Shown one piece after another: positions 60,401-64,000 of a DNA stretch of 64,000 nt. This DNA is from Bubalus kerabau. Taxonomy: Eukaryota > Chordata > Mammalia > Artiodactyla > Bovidae. A program made the position numbers and the translations under genes. Under the pieces are notes generated by a model, which saw nothing but the letters and a program-made list of their open reading frames with translations, searched no databases and was not told the origin of the DNA. The DNA lies in NCBI RefSeq assembly GCF_029407905.1, contig NW_026577929.1, positions 1,116,001-1,180,000 of the forward strand, in the 5' to 3' direction. Numbering within the stretch: the first letter of the stretch is position 1; every line of letters begins with the position of its first letter.

Positions 60401-63400
60401 TGTGTTCCCTCGACTTGTGCCGGTGACCTCAGGGAGCTTCTAAGGGTGCCTCTGAGAAGTCGCGATACTGTGGATTTGGGAGGGGCCTCTCGGGCCTCCA
60501 CTGTTTTTGGTGTAATGGAAGAGGGCCTCATCTCGAGTGGAGTCAGGAACCTCAGGGTTCCTCTCCATTTCGGACTCCGATCGCAGGGTCCCTTCAGAGT
60601 TGGGACCGGAGAGTCAGGCCTCGTCTTGAGTGGAGGAATGGAACTCTGCTTGCCTCTCGAGTTGTTCATGGGATGACAGGCCTCTTGTCGAGCTGTGTGT
60701 GGAACCTGCGGCTTTTACCCAATGATGCACGGGAGTGTCAGTGACCCTTCGTTTTGTGCCTTCGTCCACAGGGTTGCCTTCGAAGAGGTGTCCGGGCATC
60801 GGGTTCTTCTCAAGAGTGGGCCGGGAAATCGGGGTATTTTGGCATGTGACACCACCCACGACGCTATGTCTCGAATTTACTCGTGAGACCGGCCTCATCC
60901 TTAGATGCGACGGGAATGTGGGAAACCCCTTCCAAACAAAGCAGGGGAATAGACCCTCCTGTCTCGAACAGGAGGGGAGAAGGTGCTCAGATGAAGTGGT
61001 GCGGGAACCTCGGTGTTCCTGTCGAGTGAGACCGGCGTGTCCGGGAACATTTGGTGTCGCATCAAGGGTGCAAAGTACCGTTTCGCACTTCAAGACGGAA
61101 CGTGGTTCTTTTCTTGAGACGCCATAGCAGCAAGGGCCTCATCTTGGGATGACGTTGGAAACACGTGGTTTTTCTCGAGTTGCGGCGGGATTCTCGAGTT
61201 ACGAAGGGGATTTCTGGCTTCCTCTTGTGTTGGCCCAGGGAAGCCCAATCTTCCATTCGAGTTGCGAGGGAGAGCTGGGGGTTGCGCTCGAGTCACTGCA
61301 GGGCAAAAGAAACCTCATCCAGGCTTGTGTCTAGGACCTAATGTTCCTCTCAAGGGATGACTGGGATCTTGGGGTTGCATTCTAGACTCACCCAGGAGTC
61401 AGGCGTCCTCTAGAGGGGAAACAAAGGACTTCTCTCTCTTCTCGAGTCGCGACGGGTATTTCTTGGAGCCCACTGAGTGGACTAAAGGAAGTCAAGCCTC
61501 CTCTGGAGTTTGGAGAGAGGACTCGGGATTGCACTCCAGGACATGCAGGAAAAGAAGGCCCTCATCTCACGATGACGGGGGGGGGGGGGGTCTCGGTGGT
61601 TTTACCGAGCTGCAGCGCCTGTGTTGGTTTCTCAGGATGTACGACGGGGAGCTCAGGGAGCCTCTTGTGTGGCGCCAGGGAAGTTAGGTCTCGATGCGTG
61701 TGGCGAGGGGGAGCGCGTCATTGCTCTCGAGTCATGGTAGGGGAATCAGGCCTCTAGACGCGTTGAAGGACTCTCAAGATCTCTCTCGGGTCTTGGTAAG
61801 AATACCTGGGTTCCCTCGACTTGTGCAGGTGACCTCAGGGAGATTCTCCGGGTGCCTCTGAGAAGTCAGGGATACTGTGGAGTTGGGAAAGACCTCTCGG
61901 GACTCCACTGGGTTTGGTGAAATGGAAGGGGGCCTCATCTCGAGGGGAGGCAGGAACCTCAGGGTTCCTCTCCATTTCTGATTCCGATCGCAGCCCCCTG
62001 CATAGTTGGGAGAGGTGAGTCAGGCCTTGTCTTGTGTGCAGGAATGGACCTCCGCTTGCCTCTCGAGTTGTTCACTGGGTGACAGGCACTTGTTGAGCTG
62101 TATGAGTAACCTGCGGTCTTTTCCGGACGATGCACGGGGGTGTCAGTGCCCCTTCGTGTTGTGCCTTCGTCCACACTATCTTCGAATAGGTGTCTGGGCA
62201 TCGCGTTCTTATCAAGAGCGGATCGGGAAATCGCGGTCTTTCGGCATGTGGCACCACCATCGAGGCTACGTCTCGAATTTCCTCGTGAGACAGCCTCATC
62301 TGAGGTGCGTGGAGAAGGTCGGGAACCCCTTGCAGACAAAGCAGGGGAATTGACCCTACTTTCGCGATCAGGAGGGGAGAAGGGGCTCAGATGAAGTGGT
62401 GCCAGGAACCTCGGTGTTCCCCTCTAGTGCGACCCGTATGTCGGGGAACTTTTGGGGTAGCATTAAGGGTGCCAAATATCATTTCGCACTTGAAGACAGA
62501 ACGTGGGACTACTCTTGAGACGCTGGAGCGGGCAAGGGCCTCATATTGCAATGACGGGGGAACCACGTGGTTTTTCTCAAGTTGAGGCGGAATTCTCGAA
62601 TTACTACTGGGAATTCAGGCTTCCTCTTGTGTTGGCCCAGGGAGGTCCAATCTTCCATTCGGGTTGCGAGGGAAAGCTGGGGAGTGCTCTCGAGTTACTG
62701 CAGGGCAAAAGCGACCTCATCTAGCCTTGTGTTCAGGACCCAGTGATCCTCTCCAAGGGCGACAGGGATCTCGGGTTTGCATTACAGACTCACCCGGGGA
62801 GTTAGGCCTCGTCTCGAGGGGAAGCAAAGGACTTGGCTATCCTCTCGAGTTGCGACACGTATCTCTTGGAGCCCACTGAGTGGTCTAAAGGGAGTCAACC
62901 CTCCTCTTCAGTTTGGAGAGAGGACTCGGGATTGCTCTCCAGGCCATGCAGGAAAAGAAGGCCCACATCTCGAGATGACGGGGGTGTCTCGTGGGTTTTC
63001 TCGAGCTGCGGCGCCAGTGTGGGGTTTCTCACGAGGTACGACGGGGAGTTCAGGTTGCCTCTCGTGTGACAACAGGGAAGTCAAGTCTCCATGGGCGGGG
63101 CAAGGGGGAGCGCGTCATTGCTCTCAAGTCAGGGTAGGGGAATCGGGCCTCATGACGGGTTGAAAAAGAACTCTCGATGTCTTTCTAGGGTTGCGGCAGG
63201 AAACCCTGGGTTCCCTTGACTTGTGCCGGTGACCTCAGGGAGCGTCTCAGGGTGCCTCTGAGAAGTCAGGGATACTGTGGATTTGGGAGAGGCCTCTCGG
63301 GACTCCTTTGGGTTTGGTGCAATGGAAGTGGGCCTCATCTCGAGTTGAGGCAGGAACCTCAGGGTTCTGCTCCTGACTTCCTGGAGGCCGGATGTGACTC

Positions 63401-64000
63401 AGATCACAGGGTCCCTGTTGAGTTTGCTCAGGAGTGTCAGGTCTCGTGTTCTGCGGAGGAATGGAACTCCGCTTACATCTCAAGTTGTTCAAGGATAACA
63501 CCACTTTTCGTGATGTGTGTGGAACCTGCGGGTTTTTCGGAGATGCACGGGGGCGTCAGTGCTCCTTCCTGTTGTGCCTTCATCCACAAGGTTGCCTTCG
63601 AAGAGGTGTCCGGGTATCGTGTTCTCCTCAAGTGTGGACCGGGAAATTGGGGTCTTTCAGCATGTTGCACCACCCACTAGGCTACGTCTCGAATTTTCTC
63701 GTGAGACCGGCCTCATCCTGAGGCGCGCAGGAAAGTCCGGGAACCCTTTCCAAACAAAGCAGGGGAATCGACCCTACTTTCGGGATCAGGAGGAGAGAAA
63801 GGGCTAAGATGAAGTAGTGCCGGGAACCTCGGTGCTCTCCTTGAGTGAAAGTCGGGTAACTTTTCTGGTTGCATCAAGGGTGCCAAGTACCGTTTCGCAC
63901 TTCAAGACGGAACCTGGGACTTCTCTTGAGATGCTGTAGTGGGCAAGGGCCTCATCTAGCGCTGACGGGGGACCCACGTGTTTTTTCTCGAGTTGCGGCA
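54484..64000. repeat. Satellite I array, subfamily B, about 6.8 units to window end
   Basis: Regular ~1.40-kb units with anchors near 54600, 56008, 57410, 58810, 60210, 61615 and 63020. It begins with the right L1 target duplicate (54484-54493). Units differ by several percent with many small indels, such as a 14-G run at 61577-61590 and a longer variant segment at 63369-63405. Frames such as 58726-59712 (328 codons) arise from the repeat and are not genes. Confidence 0.94.

Noticed and set aside
1250..64000. CENP-B box in satellite I
   Set aside because: Looking through several units on both strands, I found no TTCGNNNNANNCGGG match; a full scan is still the decisive test.

Overview
The window is mammalian, from a bovine (most likely Bos) pericentromeric or centromeric block. 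It carries several kilobases of the roughly 1.4-kb repeat I recognise as bovine satellite I (the 1.715 g/cm3 satellite), a Bov-A2 SINE, a BovB 3' fragment, a ruminant-type L1 and class II (betaretrovirus-like) endogenous retroviral LTRs. I see no intact host protein-coding gene.

Layout. 1-1249: a betaretroviral-type LTR on the minus strand, cut by the window edge. 1250-5327: satellite I. 5328-11378: a different tandem array with alternating ~534-bp and ~695-bp subunits, interrupted by a solo LTR (7813-9109, minus) with a perfect 6-bp target duplication. 11379-16730: two ~0.9-kb GC-rich direct repeats, each with a splice-donor-like site and AATAAA, around a ~3.5-kb spacer holding the Bov-A2 and BovB pieces. 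16731-37053: about 20 kb of satellite I, a mosaic of two subfamilies with visible unequal-crossover scars. 37054-43936: a recombinant, defective provirus on the plus strand. 43937-46348: satellite I. 46349-54483: a full-length-looking but disabled L1 on the minus strand. 54484-64000: satellite I to the window end.

The provirus is the most interesting object. It keeps both LTRs, a tRNA-Lys-like primer site, the Gag matrix frame, dUTPase/protease remnants, the integrase C-terminus and the Env transmembrane subunit. Most of pol is missing and an AT-rich stretch lies there instead. The Env surface-subunit region is replaced by about 350 bp of GC-rich DNA that reads as the 5'UTR, complete signal peptide and first seven mature residues of host TIMP2. 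This looks like a fossil retroviral host-gene capture.

The provirus and the L1 are flanked by short target duplications, and the satellite resumes in phase after each, so both landed in a pre-existing satellite array. By contrast, the 5.3-16.7 kb block joins satellite at two different phases and is not a simple insertion. Coding potential is limited to degraded viral and LINE frames; the many long open frames in the satellite are by-products of CpG-rich tandem repeats with few stops.
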